The notes under the pieces were generated by a model, which made no database searches, was not told where the DNA came from, and saw nothing but the letters and a program-made list of their open reading frames with translations. DNA of 15,005 bases from JAAURS01 sp031362245 (lineage in GTDB: Bacteria; Cyanobacteriota; Cyanobacteriia; Thermosynechococcales; Thermosynechococcaceae), in contig JANLSD010000281.1 in NCBI GenBank assembly GCA_031362245.1, positions 1 to 15,005 of the forward strand. The letters are read 5' to 3'. The translations under genes were made by a program, and so were the position numbers. This document shows, piece by piece, positions 1-6,994 of the stretch (the stretch's first letter is position 1; every line of letters starts with the position of its first letter).

Positions 1-96
1 AACTTAAATGCTGGTGACACCTGGAAATTCAAGGCGCTGATTTTGCAGAAGGAAGCAGCCCAGGTTATGAAGCCTGAAATTTTCACAAAGCCTTGA
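1..96 (+). CDS. C-terminal tail of a FxLYD-type protein (partial)
   Basis: An open frame enters from the left edge and stops at TGA 94-96, giving 31 residues. The piece NLNAGDTWKFKA is typical of the conserved 'L..G..W.F.A' strand near the end of FxLYD domains, which are small immunoglobulin-like beta domains usually attached to a membrane-anchored or zinc-ribbon N-terminus in bacteria. The tail ends in a basic segment, MKPEIFTKP. The start and most of the protein lie outside the window, so the architecture cannot be read. The family call rests on a single short motif. The frame could also belong to another beta-sandwich protein. That it is a true coding end is more certain than the family name. 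Confidence 0.55.
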   Translation, partial: NLNAGDTWKFKALILQKEAAQVMKPEIFTKP

Positions 97-176
97 TGAC
101 TTGCTAAGCATCTGGATAAGACTTAAATAGACACATCAGAAACCTCTTGAACAAAGGATTCTGAGAAAATGACTTA

Positions 177-223
177 GGTTTGTGGTACCACCATCCCGAT
201 GGTTCGAGTCCCGTCGTTCGCCC
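177..223 (+). pseudogene. 3' half of a tRNA-His (GUG) gene, 5' half missing
   Basis: The segment reads as the anticodon loop (TTGTGG, anticodon GTG), the 3' side of the anticodon stem (ACCAC), a variable region, a T-loop TTCGAGT and a 3' acceptor strand ending CGTTCGCCC. This is the same 3' ending as plastid/cyanobacterial tRNA-His, including the C73 expected for histidine. A T-run follows. No D-arm or matching 5' acceptor (GCGG..G) occurs in the 176 bases upstream, and the T-stem carries a one-base irregularity. The piece therefore cannot be a working tRNA. A fragment running from the anticodon to the 3' end is the usual footprint of a tyrosine-recombinase attachment site. Confidence 0.6.
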
Positions 224-237
224 TTTTATTTTGAAAC

Positions 238-984
238 CTATTCTTCTTGTAAGAACTGGTTGTAGCTCTTGATTAAGCTATCAACAGCCAAGTTGTACAG
301 TTCTTTGCCATGTTCTGGCGTAGCAAGTGAAGGGTCCGAACCCATGCGACCGTCAGGATAGTGACGGCGGAAATCGGTTGCGCCATAAATGGCATGACCT
401 TTCGCAACGTCAGGATTGAGTGCTGCTGTCTTAATCGCTTCAGGATAGACAAACTGCGTCACCGCTACTTCGCTAGGGGTGGCGTGGGAGCCTTCCTTGT
501 CGCCATACAATTCCTTTGCCTTACGATACACCTCAGAACACATATACCAATTGGCAACAGTGCACTGAACGTGTTCACATTCTGGCACCTGCAAATCCGC
601 CAGGGTGGCATAGACCTCAGAAAACGCGGCTTTGAGAGTAGCCACGTTCCCGCCATGACCGTTGATAAAAAAGAACTTACGGAATCCAGCGCGGGATAGG
701 CTCACAACATAATCTCGAATCACCAGAATCATTGTGCTGGGGCGAAGGCTCATGCTGCCAGGAAACGCCGTGTGGTGGAGTGCCATCCCAACGTTGATGG
801 TGGGTCCTACCAATGCCTGGGTTACTTCGCCGACTCCCTTGGCAATGACCTCCGCACAGATGGCATCGGTACCAATTAAACCTGTGGGTCCATGTTGCTC
901 TGTGGAGCCAATCGGTAGAATAATGCCTTGGGAGGTTTGCAGGTAGGCTTCAACTTCAGGCCAAGTAGAAAGGTGGAGCTGCAT
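238..984 (-). CDS. Creatininase-family amidohydrolase
   Basis: A 248-aa protein of the creatininase superfamily, whose members are metal-dependent amidohydrolases of creatinine, formylated riboflavin/F420 intermediates or peptide-like cofactors. The metal ligands are in place: GSTEQHGP (E29, H31), GTDA (D40), FINGHGGN (H110) and a HATPSE motif (H167, E172) in the position of the family's second acid. The length is normal. I chose the ATG at 982-984 over an upstream in-frame ATG at 1041 because GAGG lies 6 nt before it, the protein then begins MQLHLSTWPEVEAYL as expected, and the longer form would overlap the divergent gene. The substrate cannot be inferred; creatinine itself is not implied. 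It is divergent from the Lin0512 gene with about 50 bp between them. Confidence 0.88.
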   Translation of the reverse strand: MQLHLSTWPEVEAYLQTSQGIILPIGSTEQHGPTGLIGTDAICAEVIAKGVGEVTQALVGPTINVGMALHHTAFPGSMSLRPSTMILVIRDYVVSLSRAGFRKFFFINGHGGNVATLKAAFSEVYATLADLQVPECEHVQCTVANWYMCSEVYRKAKELYGDKEGSHATPSEVAVTQFVYPEAIKTAALNPDVAKGHAIYGATDFRRHYPDGRMGSDPSLATPEHGKELYNLAVDSLIKSYNQFLQEE

Positions 985-1034
985 GGATTGCCTCGGGGAG
1001 TCTCGTTGTTCTTTAATTGTGAAGCATTTCAGAA

Positions 1035-1397
1035 ATGGCACGCAAACGATTTGTGATTGAGATGGGGATGGGCGTGGATCAGCACGGTCAAGATCCGACG
1101 GTGGCGGCAGCGCGGGCGGTTAGAAATGCGATCGCCCACAATGCGCTCCCTGGTATCTGGGAAGTAGCGGGGCTAGAGCATCCCAACGAAATGAGCATTG
1201 AAGTGAAGGTGGCCGTGCCGTTTCCTGAAAGTGTGCGAGAGGCGGAAGTATTGGCGGTGCTACCCTTTGGCGAAAAGACCCTGACTGTGGAGCAGGGCGG
1301 TATGATTGTGCAAGGGACGGCCATTGCGGAGTTTAATGACAAAAATGACGACATGTATGTGGCGATCGCCGCTGTCACGGTCTATGTGGATCAGTAA
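1035..1397 (+). CDS. Lin0512-family conserved protein
   Basis: A 120-aa small protein of the Lin0512 family (TIGR02058 type), recognised from the opening RFVIEMGMGVDQHGQDPT, the central GIWEVAGLEHPNEM and the ending GDKNDD-like stretch FNDKNDDMYVAIAAVTV. The family is widespread in cyanobacteria and some Firmicutes. It has no established reaction, although the fold is compact and members behave as oligomers. There is no signal peptide or membrane segment, so it is probably cytosolic. The start at ATG 1035 gives the conserved N-terminus, but the ribosome site is weak (GAAG about 10 nt upstream). It shares a roughly 50-bp divergent promoter region with the creatininase-family gene, a pairing that could mean joint regulation. 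Confidence 0.82.
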   Translation: MARKRFVIEMGMGVDQHGQDPTVAAARAVRNAIAHNALPGIWEVAGLEHPNEMSIEVKVAVPFPESVREAEVLAVLPFGEKTLTVEQGGMIVQGTAIAEFNDKNDDMYVAIAAVTVYVDQ

Positions 1398-1406
1398 CAA
1401 TGTGAA

Positions 1407-1602
1407 GCAGCAATTCTCATCATGAAAAATGTCACCACTACATCTTGCGCTACCCCACCCCAGCCCTCCCCTTTCCAAGGGGAGGGAGCCAGAATTTCTC
1501 TTCTTCCCCCCTTAGCAAGGGGGGATTGAGGGGGGTAGTGCAAGGTGAAAAGCATCTTGTGCAGTGACTTTTTGGACTAAGTTTCCATAATGAGAATTGC
1601 TG
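1407..1602. repeat. MITE-like nested inverted-repeat element
   Basis: The outer arms 1408-1424 and 1586-1602 are inverted repeats of each other with 16 of 17 bases matching. Inside them, 1444-1456 and 1532-1544 form a second inverted pair (12 of 13). The centre holds two perfect stem-loops, 1464-1473/1477-1486 (10 bp) and 1506-1513/1517-1524 (8 bp). The whole unit is flanked by an 8-bp near-direct repeat, AATGTGAA (1399-1406) and AACGTGAA (1603-1610), as expected for a target-site duplication. No reading frame is present. It lies between the Lin0512 gene and modA and probably supplies the modA leader. Confidence 0.6.
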
Positions 1603-1605
1603 AAC

Positions 1606-2412
1606 GTGAAACAGCGGACTTTTCAATTAGCAGCCTATGGTCTACTGACCGGAATCCTCTTAGGCTGTCAACCCAATTCAGTTCAGCCGCAGGTTTCTAC
1701 GACTAAACCTGCAACTCAGACGGTACTGGTTTCAGCAGCGGCGAGTCTCCAAGATGTTTTGGCTAAGACCGATCTGCTGTTTGAGCAAAGTCATCCAGGG
1801 CTAAAGGTCAACCATAACTTTGGGGCATCGGGGGCGCTACAGCAGCAAATTGAACAGGGTGCCCCATCGGATGTGTTTATTGCGGCAGGGAAAAAGCAGC
1901 TTGATGCGCTGGAATCTAAAGGACTGGTGGTGGTGCAAACCCGTCACAATCTGCTAACTAATCGTCTGGTGTTGATTGTGCCAACGCGATCGCCACTTCG
2001 GCTTCAAGGATTTCAAGATTTGACAGACCCAAAGGTCAAAAAAATTGCGGTGGGAGAACCTAAAAGTGTTCCAGCGGGGCAATATACGAACGAGCTATTC
2101 AAAAATTTAGGGATTTTGAATCAACTGAACCGAAAACAGGTGTTCAGCAATTCTGTTCGTGGTGTTTTGGCGGCGGTGGAGAGCGGAAATGTGGACGCGG
2201 GGGTTGTCTATGGAACCGATGCCAAGATTTCTGGGCAGGTGAGGGCGATCGCCACTGCCAACGCGAGTCTCCATTCTCCCATTGTGTACCCTGTGGCGGT
2301 ACTCAAAAATAGTCAGAATATAGAGTCGGCTAAAGCCTATGTTCAGTTTTTGTCTAGCCCTCTGGCACAACGCATATTTCAGGATGCGGGCTTTGGGGTC
2401 GCGTTTCCTTAG
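1606..2412 (+). CDS. modA: Molybdate ABC transporter substrate-binding lipoprotein ModA
   Basis: This periplasmic protein binds molybdate and probably tungstate and delivers it to a ModB/ModC transporter. From the GTG at 1606 it is 268 aa. It begins MKQRTFQLAAYGLLTG followed by the lipobox ILLGC, with C21 predicted to be lipidated. The mature part shows the ModA signatures VLVSAAASLQDVL, FGASGALQQQIEQGAPSDVF, a KIAVGEP-VPAGQYT segment and ESGNVDAGVVYGTDA. A TTG at 1597 gives three more residues, but it lies inside the terminal arm of the repeat element. Neither start has a strong ribosome site (TGAGAA at 1591-1596 is the best). No modB or modC is adjacent, so the permease must be elsewhere. 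Function is confident; the start is uncertain. Confidence 0.9.
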   Translation: MKQRTFQLAAYGLLTGILLGCQPNSVQPQVSTTKPATQTVLVSAAASLQDVLAKTDLLFEQSHPGLKVNHNFGASGALQQQIEQGAPSDVFIAAGKKQLDALESKGLVVVQTRHNLLTNRLVLIVPTRSPLRLQGFQDLTDPKVKKIAVGEPKSVPAGQYTNELFKNLGILNQLNRKQVFSNSVRGVLAAVESGNVDAGVVYGTDAKISGQVRAIATANASLHSPIVYPVAVLKNSQNIESAKAYVQFLSSPLAQRIFQDAGFGVAFP

Positions 2413-2446
2413 GAGGGTGGATTTAACTAACATCCAGATTTTTGCT

Positions 2447-2553
2447 AGCGGTTGAAACCGCGCCTACAAGAACGATGTCCGCCTGCGCGGACTAGGAGTG
2501 GACTTTAACCCGCGAAGGCGGGTTTTGTTCTTGTAGCCGCGATTTCAATCGCT
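2447..2553. repeat. Nested palindromic repeat between convergent genes
   Basis: The 27-base arms 2447-2473 and 2527-2553 are complementary at 24 positions, and two of the three differences preserve pairing (G-T type). Within the loop are two further perfect hairpins, 2477-2482/2487-2492 and 2507-2513/2518-2524. A weaker outer pair, GGATTTAA (2419-2426) and TTAATCC (2563-2569), may extend the unit. It fills the gap between the ends of modA and the COP23-domain gene, so it could also stop transcription from both sides. It looks like a dispersed cyanobacterial interspersed repeat rather than a gene. Confidence 0.65.
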
Positions 2554-2576
2554 GGGTTTTATTTAATCCACGATCT

Positions 2577-3428
2577 TTAGCGGAAATTACTAGGATTTAA
2601 CCGTAGTCCTTTTTGAAGACGTACACCATTGGTTAAAGCCCTGCCCGTCCCGCCATCTCTTGGAGAAAGATAGGGTCTCAGGTTAATATCTCGGTCAGCA
2701 TAGCTGCTTCTCCAACCTGAATTGCTTCCTAAAATGGATAGACCCAGGTTCACAAGATTATTGGTGGTGTTCCCGTTTCCATTACCAACATAGGTATTGA
2801 CCCCCTGGGTCATAGTGCCAGCATCAGCAACCGTCAAATTCTGGAACACAGAATTTCGGGTTATGAGAGGATCTTGTCCTGGCGGCACCGTAAACACAAT
2901 CCGGCACTTGGAGTTAGACTGCGTTGTAGCGCAGACCGTGTTGAGACCATTCTCCGTTGAAGTGCTCAGCTCATTTAGCCCATCGGGGCGATATTCTTCA
3001 AGACGACGGCTAATTTCATTACAGCGCTTTTCTGCCACCCAGCCGTTGCCTAAATCTTTGGGAACTGCCCACGGGAAAACCTCGCCAGAACGGCTCTCAG
3101 GACTATACATAACGGTAAACTGTCCGTTCCATACCTGACAGAAGAATCGGGCTGAGGCGGTGGTGCTAGAGGGGTTAGAATCTTTTGCTGCTGTTGTAGT
3201 GCTTCTAGTGGAGCCATTCGTGGTTGAAGCAGGAGTGGTGCCTGTAGATGCAGTTGTTTCGGGCGTTACCTTGGGCAAACTAGAATTGGTTAGAGTCTGG
3301 GTTCGATTCTGAGCCACGCTGGCCAGTCCGCTGGAAGAGGCGATCGCCACTAGGCTCGCCAGCCCAACAGAAAACATCAGTCGAAAATCTGCGTTAATCT
3401 TCTGGTGGGGCTTCCTAACGTTGTCCAT
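2577..3428 (-). CDS. Secreted COP23-domain protein
   Basis: A 283-aa protein with a signal peptide (basic start, hydrophobic stretch about residues 18-36, cleavage likely near ASVA). A Ser/Thr-rich low-complexity linker (about 43-93) follows, then a COP23 domain from about residue 94. The domain is recognised by RFFCQVWNGQFTVMY, a V-P-W strand, GWVAEKRCNEISRRLEEY and TVCATTQSNSKCRIVFTVPP, with four cysteines in the usual places. COP23 was described as a circadian-oscillating membrane protein of unicellular cyanobacteria; its molecular role is not settled. The C-terminal 60 residues are polar and carry a conserved-looking DINLRPYLSPRDGG segment. ATG 3426-3428 has AAGGA 9 nt upstream. It is convergent with modA and divergent from crtR. 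Confidence 0.8.
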   Translation of the reverse strand: MDNVRKPHQKINADFRLMFSVGLASLVAIASSSGLASVAQNRTQTLTNSSLPKVTPETTASTGTTPASTTNGSTRSTTTAAKDSNPSSTTASARFFCQVWNGQFTVMYSPESRSGEVFPWAVPKDLGNGWVAEKRCNEISRRLEEYRPDGLNELSTSTENGLNTVCATTQSNSKCRIVFTVPPGQDPLITRNSVFQNLTVADAGTMTQGVNTYVGNGNGNTTNNLVNLGLSILGSNSGWRSSYADRDINLRPYLSPRDGGTGRALTNGVRLQKGLRLNPSNFR

Positions 3429-3731
3429 GAACCGTTTTCCTTAGTATGGAGGTTGACATTTATGACACTCGTTATGCTAACAAAGTTCCCCAAAAGGACT
3501 CAGGGGTTAAATCTGTAGGGATAACCGAATGCAACACACAGATAGCGATTAAACTGGCGGAATGACGGCTCATTAAAACCCTCGGAACAGACCATCCTCT
3601 CTCAGCAAAGAAACCCTTCATGAGAAAAACCGCAAATAATCGGCCAGATCTGTCACAAAACTTTAATTTAGGTCATGGTCTGTCGTATACTACCTTGAGA
3701 ATAATGGCGACTAAGCAAGGATTGTCGGTTA
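3429..3731. promoter_or_regulatory. Divergent intergenic region between COP23 gene and crtR
   Basis: These 303 bases hold no convincing reading frame. On the plus strand TATACT at 3686-3691 is a good -10 for crtR, with only a weak -35 (TTAATT at 3663-3668, 17-nt spacing). A 9-bp inverted pair, ACAGACCAT (3587-3595) and ATGGTCTGT (3675-3683), brackets the area, with its right half just upstream of that -10. No clear promoter is visible for the COP23 gene on the minus strand. Confidence 0.4.
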
Positions 3732-4703
3732 ATGCTAGCTGAAGCTCAACCCCGGTCGGTTCCGTATGAATTTTTGGGCCCTCCAGGGGCATTTAACCCC
3801 ACCTTGCTAATGTTATTAGCTTCAATCGCCCTGATTGTGGGTTCAACCCTGGGATATTTCCTAGAAGCCCTGCCGGGTTGGTTGGTCTTTACCCTGAATG
3901 TATTGGCGCTTCACCTCGCTGGGACGGTTATCCATGATGCGTCCCATAACGTCGCCCATAAAAGTCCCATGATGAATGCGGTGATGGGGCATGCCAGCGC
4001 GTTGATCTTGGGATTTGCGTTTCCGGTGTTTACACGGGTGCACATGCAGCATCACGCCAACGTGAACGATCCAAAGAATGACCCCGATCATTTTGTCTCC
4101 ACCTTTGGCCCCCTTTGGCTGATTGCCCCCCGCTTTTTTTACCACGAGTTCTTTTTCTTTTCACGCAAGCTTTGGCGTAAGCATGAGCTGCTGGAATGGT
4201 TTTTGAGCCGCTTGTTTATGTTTAGTGTGGTCTGGTTTGCCTCTTCCCAGGGACAGCTTGGCTATGTCATGAACTATTGGTTTACCCCTGCCCTGGTGGT
4301 GGGTTTAGCCTTAGGGCTGTTTTTTGACTACCTACCCCATCGTGATTTTCAAGAGCGCAATCGCTGGAAAAATGCTCGCGTTTACCCCAGCGCACTCCTT
4401 AATATTTTGATCTTGGGCCAGAACTATCACCTTATTCACCATCTATGGCCTTCGGTGCCTTGGTACAAGGTGCAGCCCGCCTACTATGCCGTTAAGCCGT
4501 TGCTAGACGCCAAGGGCAGCCCTCAAACCCTCGGGATCTTTAACCGTGAAAATATTGGCAGTTTTTTATACGACGTTTTAATTGGGATTCGCTTTCATCG
4601 TCATGCTGAGGTGACGCCAGAAGAGCCGGACACGACTGAGGAAGCGTTGACTGAAACCTTGAAGGCGGCCTTGAAAGACGCATTCCTTACGGCAACCAAG
4701 TAG
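3732..4703 (+). CDS. crtR: Beta-carotene hydroxylase CrtR
   Basis: This 323-aa membrane di-iron enzyme of the fatty-acid-hydroxylase/desaturase superfamily hydroxylates the 3 positions of beta-ionone rings, making zeaxanthin from beta-carotene (and, in some species, hydroxylated myxoxanthophyll). The histidine clusters are intact: HDASH (68-72), HMQHH (104-108) and HLIHH (233-237). Long CrtR-diagnostic stretches around them include NDPKNDPDHFVST, FFDYLPHR and RNRWKNARVYP. Four hydrophobic spans are visible (about 25-62, 87-100, 160-180 and 184-200). The last 40 residues are acidic and variable. ATG 3732 has AAGG about 11 nt upstream. It is a single-gene unit ending at a palindromic repeat. 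The identity is strong because the match to known CrtR runs through most of the length. Confidence 0.92.
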   Translation: MLAEAQPRSVPYEFLGPPGAFNPTLLMLLASIALIVGSTLGYFLEALPGWLVFTLNVLALHLAGTVIHDASHNVAHKSPMMNAVMGHASALILGFAFPVFTRVHMQHHANVNDPKNDPDHFVSTFGPLWLIAPRFFYHEFFFFSRKLWRKHELLEWFLSRLFMFSVVWFASSQGQLGYVMNYWFTPALVVGLALGLFFDYLPHRDFQERNRWKNARVYPSALLNILILGQNYHLIHHLWPSVPWYKVQPAYYAVKPLLDAKGSPQTLGIFNRENIGSFLYDVLIGIRFHRHAEVTPEEPDTTEEALTETLKAALKDAFLTATK

Positions 4704-4766
4704 AGTACAGCCAATGTCAGAGACATAAGGTTATTTCCGACATTAAAATTACCCATAACCCTTAGA

Positions 4767-4786
4767 GGGCGCAAAGCTTTGCGCCC
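4767..4786. repeat. Perfect 20-bp palindrome at a convergent gene end (copy 1)
   Basis: GGGCGCAAAGCTTTGCGCCC is identical to its own reverse complement. It lies between the ends of crtR (plus) and the AI-2E-family gene (minus). A near copy with the same arms sits at 13651-13670 between another convergent pair. It could act as a bidirectional terminator, though no T-run follows, and it resembles a dispersed repeat. Confidence 0.65.
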
Positions 4787-4810
4787 CTACCTACCTCATC
4801 TCCTTTGTCT

Positions 4811-5854
4811 TTATCCAAGTCCCTGAGGTGGCTCCTGCCAGTGATCGAGAATGTCTTTGACCAAGATTTCTTTGATCCAAATTTGACCTACAATCACCAG
4901 CGGCAGTGCCAGCAATAGCCCTAGAAATCCAAAGAAAATGGCGAACACGATTTGAGACAGGAGCGTGACGGCAGGCAGGAGTGAAACCTGCTTTGCCATC
5001 ACTGTAGGTACCAATAGGTACTGCTCGAGTTGCTGAATTAAAAAGTACAGCGCTAAAACCAAACCTGCCTTCCAGGGCGAATCGAGAAGGGCGATCGCCA
5101 TCGCTGGCAGCACACTGAGGGTTGGGCCAATGGTGGGAATTGCCTCAAATACCCCTGCAATTAGGGCATTGGCCAGAGGCAGTCGTACCTGAAGGATCAG
5201 CAGCGCAATAAAGCTACTGATTCCAATCACAAGCATATTAAAGAGCGTACCCGCCATCCAATTCTCTAGGGCCGTTTCGCAGAGCTTGAGAACCTCGTCG
5301 ATCCGACGGCGGTAAAAGGCTGGAAACAGACGGACAAATAGCCTTTTATGTTTTTCTGGCTCTAGCAAAAACATAATGCTGAGGATGACCACCAGCAGGA
5401 TATTGAGCACCACCGCCAAAGAGTTAGAAAAAATTGCGAAAAAATTGCCTACTAGAGACCCCACCAATGGGGTGAACTGCTTCTGAAGGTCTTGAAGGAA
5501 ATTATCATTGATTAAAGATTGCCCCGGAAACTTCTGCTCCAGCCAGTGAAATAAAGCCTCAAGTCGATCCAGGCTTTGAGGAACAAGAGCCGCCAATTCC
5601 TTAGACTGGGCCACAAAGGGAGGAATGACCAGTAACCCGAATACAATCGAGATACTGAGCAAAAATCCAATTACGAGGGGAATCGCTGCACCCCGCTTGA
5701 GTTTAAACCGACCAATTAATAACCGAGCAAGGGCGTTCATCCCAGAGGCTAGAACCACTGCGGCAAATCCCAGCAATATGACCTGCCGAATTTGCCACAG
5801 GATAAACAGCGAAATACACAGTACGGCTAGACCAATCCATTTACCAAGATTCAC
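4811..5854 (-). CDS. AI-2E / PerM-family membrane transporter
   Basis: A 347-aa integral membrane protein of the AI-2E transporter (PerM, formerly UPF0118) family. The family contains quorum-signal exporters, Na+(Li+)/H+ antiporters and many uncharacterised permeases, so the cargo cannot be named. About seven to eight hydrophobic spans are seen: two at the N-terminus (5-35, 57-82), one near 145-165 before a soluble loop, and a C-terminal block from about 205. The block includes the family hallmark EAIPTIGPTLSVLPA and a long hydrophobic end near FFGFLGLLLALPLVI. The start is a GTG with GAGGA 9 nt upstream. It lies 83 bp downstream of the metallo-hydrolase-fold gene on the same strand and may be cotranscribed with it. 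Confidence 0.85.
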   Translation of the reverse strand: MNLGKWIGLAVLCISLFILWQIRQVILLGFAAVVLASGMNALARLLIGRFKLKRGAAIPLVIGFLLSISIVFGLLVIPPFVAQSKELAALVPQSLDRLEALFHWLEQKFPGQSLINDNFLQDLQKQFTPLVGSLVGNFFAIFSNSLAVVLNILLVVILSIMFLLEPEKHKRLFVRLFPAFYRRRIDEVLKLCETALENWMAGTLFNMLVIGISSFIALLILQVRLPLANALIAGVFEAIPTIGPTLSVLPAMAIALLDSPWKAGLVLALYFLIQQLEQYLLVPTVMAKQVSLLPAVTLLSQIVFAIFFGFLGLLLALPLVIVGQIWIKEILVKDILDHWQEPPQGLG

Positions 5855-5937
5855 AGCGTCTCGTCCTCAATAATCTTGCGATCGCCCCCCACCCTCAATC
5901 CGGTTCTGGGAAGCCATCGATTCCATCTGTGGAAATC

Positions 5938-6729
5938 TTACAGGACAGTTTGAGGATTTGACTGCTTTGCACGCAAGGGAATGCCGATGCGCTGGCCTAC
6001 TGCTGGTGTTAGCACTTGAGCTGTGGGAAGTAAGGCGTGAAGACGATCTCCAAACCCCTTCACTGTTCCTTCCGCAGAAATCAGCTTGCTCAACAACCCT
6101 TCGTACTCAGCCTCACCATCGGTGGTTGTGGGCAATACAACTTGGGGTTGCAGCCACTGCATCAGTTCTAAAGCGCGATCGCCCCCTCGGATAAAAGCAC
6201 CCACCAAGGGCAGCTTGAGATTAATCAACGGCGCAATAACCACATCCACCGGAGCGATGGTCTTGAGGGTGGGAGAATGGTTGCCGTGAGGCTCGTAGTA
6301 AAGCTTGATTGCGTTAGGTAAATCGGTCAGGACATAGGCATTTTCGACAAGCTGTGGCCCTACCAATGAACCTGGAAATGCCTGAACTTCGAGGACGTTA
6401 TTCCAGACAAAGGTTTCGGTATGGGCCAAGGCCGTAATGGTTTGAAATCCTAGAGACTGAGCCACTTTTGCCCCATTGGGAGAACCCACTACGGGAATTG
6501 CGCGATCTAATTGCTTAAGGGTTTCGATATGGGCGTGATCCGGCAGGCCCTGAGACAGCAACACAAAACTCAGGTTGTCTGGGATTGCCATCGCCTGTGG
6601 ATGGTTAGCCTTAAAGAACCAAGGCGCATTGCCAAACATTAAATCCCCCACCAACCAAGGATCGAGTAGCACCCGTGCACCCGCCATCTCAATCAGCCAT
6701 GAGTTGCCATCAAACCACGTTAAATTCAT
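5938..6729 (-). CDS. Metallo-beta-lactamase-fold protein with altered metal motif
   Basis: A 263-aa protein of the MBL-fold (UlaG/RomA-like, also found in plant plastids). The beginning, WFDGNSWLIEMAGARVLLDPW, is the typical first sheet with the GNSW and LLDPW motifs. The canonical HxHxDH loop is replaced by SQGLPDHAH (59-67): only the D64-H65 part remains and the first two histidines are Gln and Leu. Downstream are YEPHGNHSP and the APLINLKLPLVGAF segment. There is no signal peptide, so it is probably cytosolic. The loss of HxH suggests altered metal loading or a non-hydrolytic role; I recall the same change in plant and cyanobacterial relatives, so it is unlikely to be a sequencing error. 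ATG 6727-6729 has AAGG 6 nt upstream. Confidence 0.8.
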   Translation of the reverse strand: MNLTWFDGNSWLIEMAGARVLLDPWLVGDLMFGNAPWFFKANHPQAMAIPDNLSFVLLSQGLPDHAHIETLKQLDRAIPVVGSPNGAKVAQSLGFQTITALAHTETFVWNNVLEVQAFPGSLVGPQLVENAYVLTDLPNAIKLYYEPHGNHSPTLKTIAPVDVVIAPLINLKLPLVGAFIRGGDRALELMQWLQPQVVLPTTTDGEAEYEGLLSKLISAEGTVKGFGDRLHALLPTAQVLTPAVGQRIGIPLRAKQSNPQTVL

Positions 6730-6994
6730 TCTGTGCCTTGCCTTCGCGCTATGCTTTTATTGTGACACTGCCATCTGTTCCGTGGACAAAAAGAGGTTCC
6801 TCATAATTTCCTCACATTTAATCCCTAAAGTAATAGCAGCTTGAGTTTTCATTGACTTATACGCTTCGGTTTTTGAGTTGGATTTACCTTTGAGCCTCAT
6901 CACTACACCATTCTCAGAACACCATTCTTAGTAACAAACTCAGGCTCCAAAATTTTAGGGTAACGCTCAATTTCGTCGCGGGGATGCTTCTAGG

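Noticed and set aside
1..223. Group I intron splitting a tRNA-His gene
   Set aside because: No 5' tRNA half and no intron core is visible in the 176 bases available, so a truncated copy is the simpler reading.
361..699. Plus-strand frame opposite the creatininase gene
   Set aside because: It is a shadow of a well-supported gene, with no recognisable motif and no ribosome site. The same holds for the minus-strand frames opposite the regulator, kinase and crtR.
985..1041. Longer start for the creatininase-family protein
   Set aside because: It would overlap the divergent Lin0512 start and add residues absent from the conserved N-terminus, while ATG 982-984 has a good GAGG.
1464..1524. CRISPR-like array from the G/C-rich hairpins
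   Set aside because: There are only two different hairpins with no regular repeat-spacer pattern and no cas gene. They are the interior of the inverted-repeat element.
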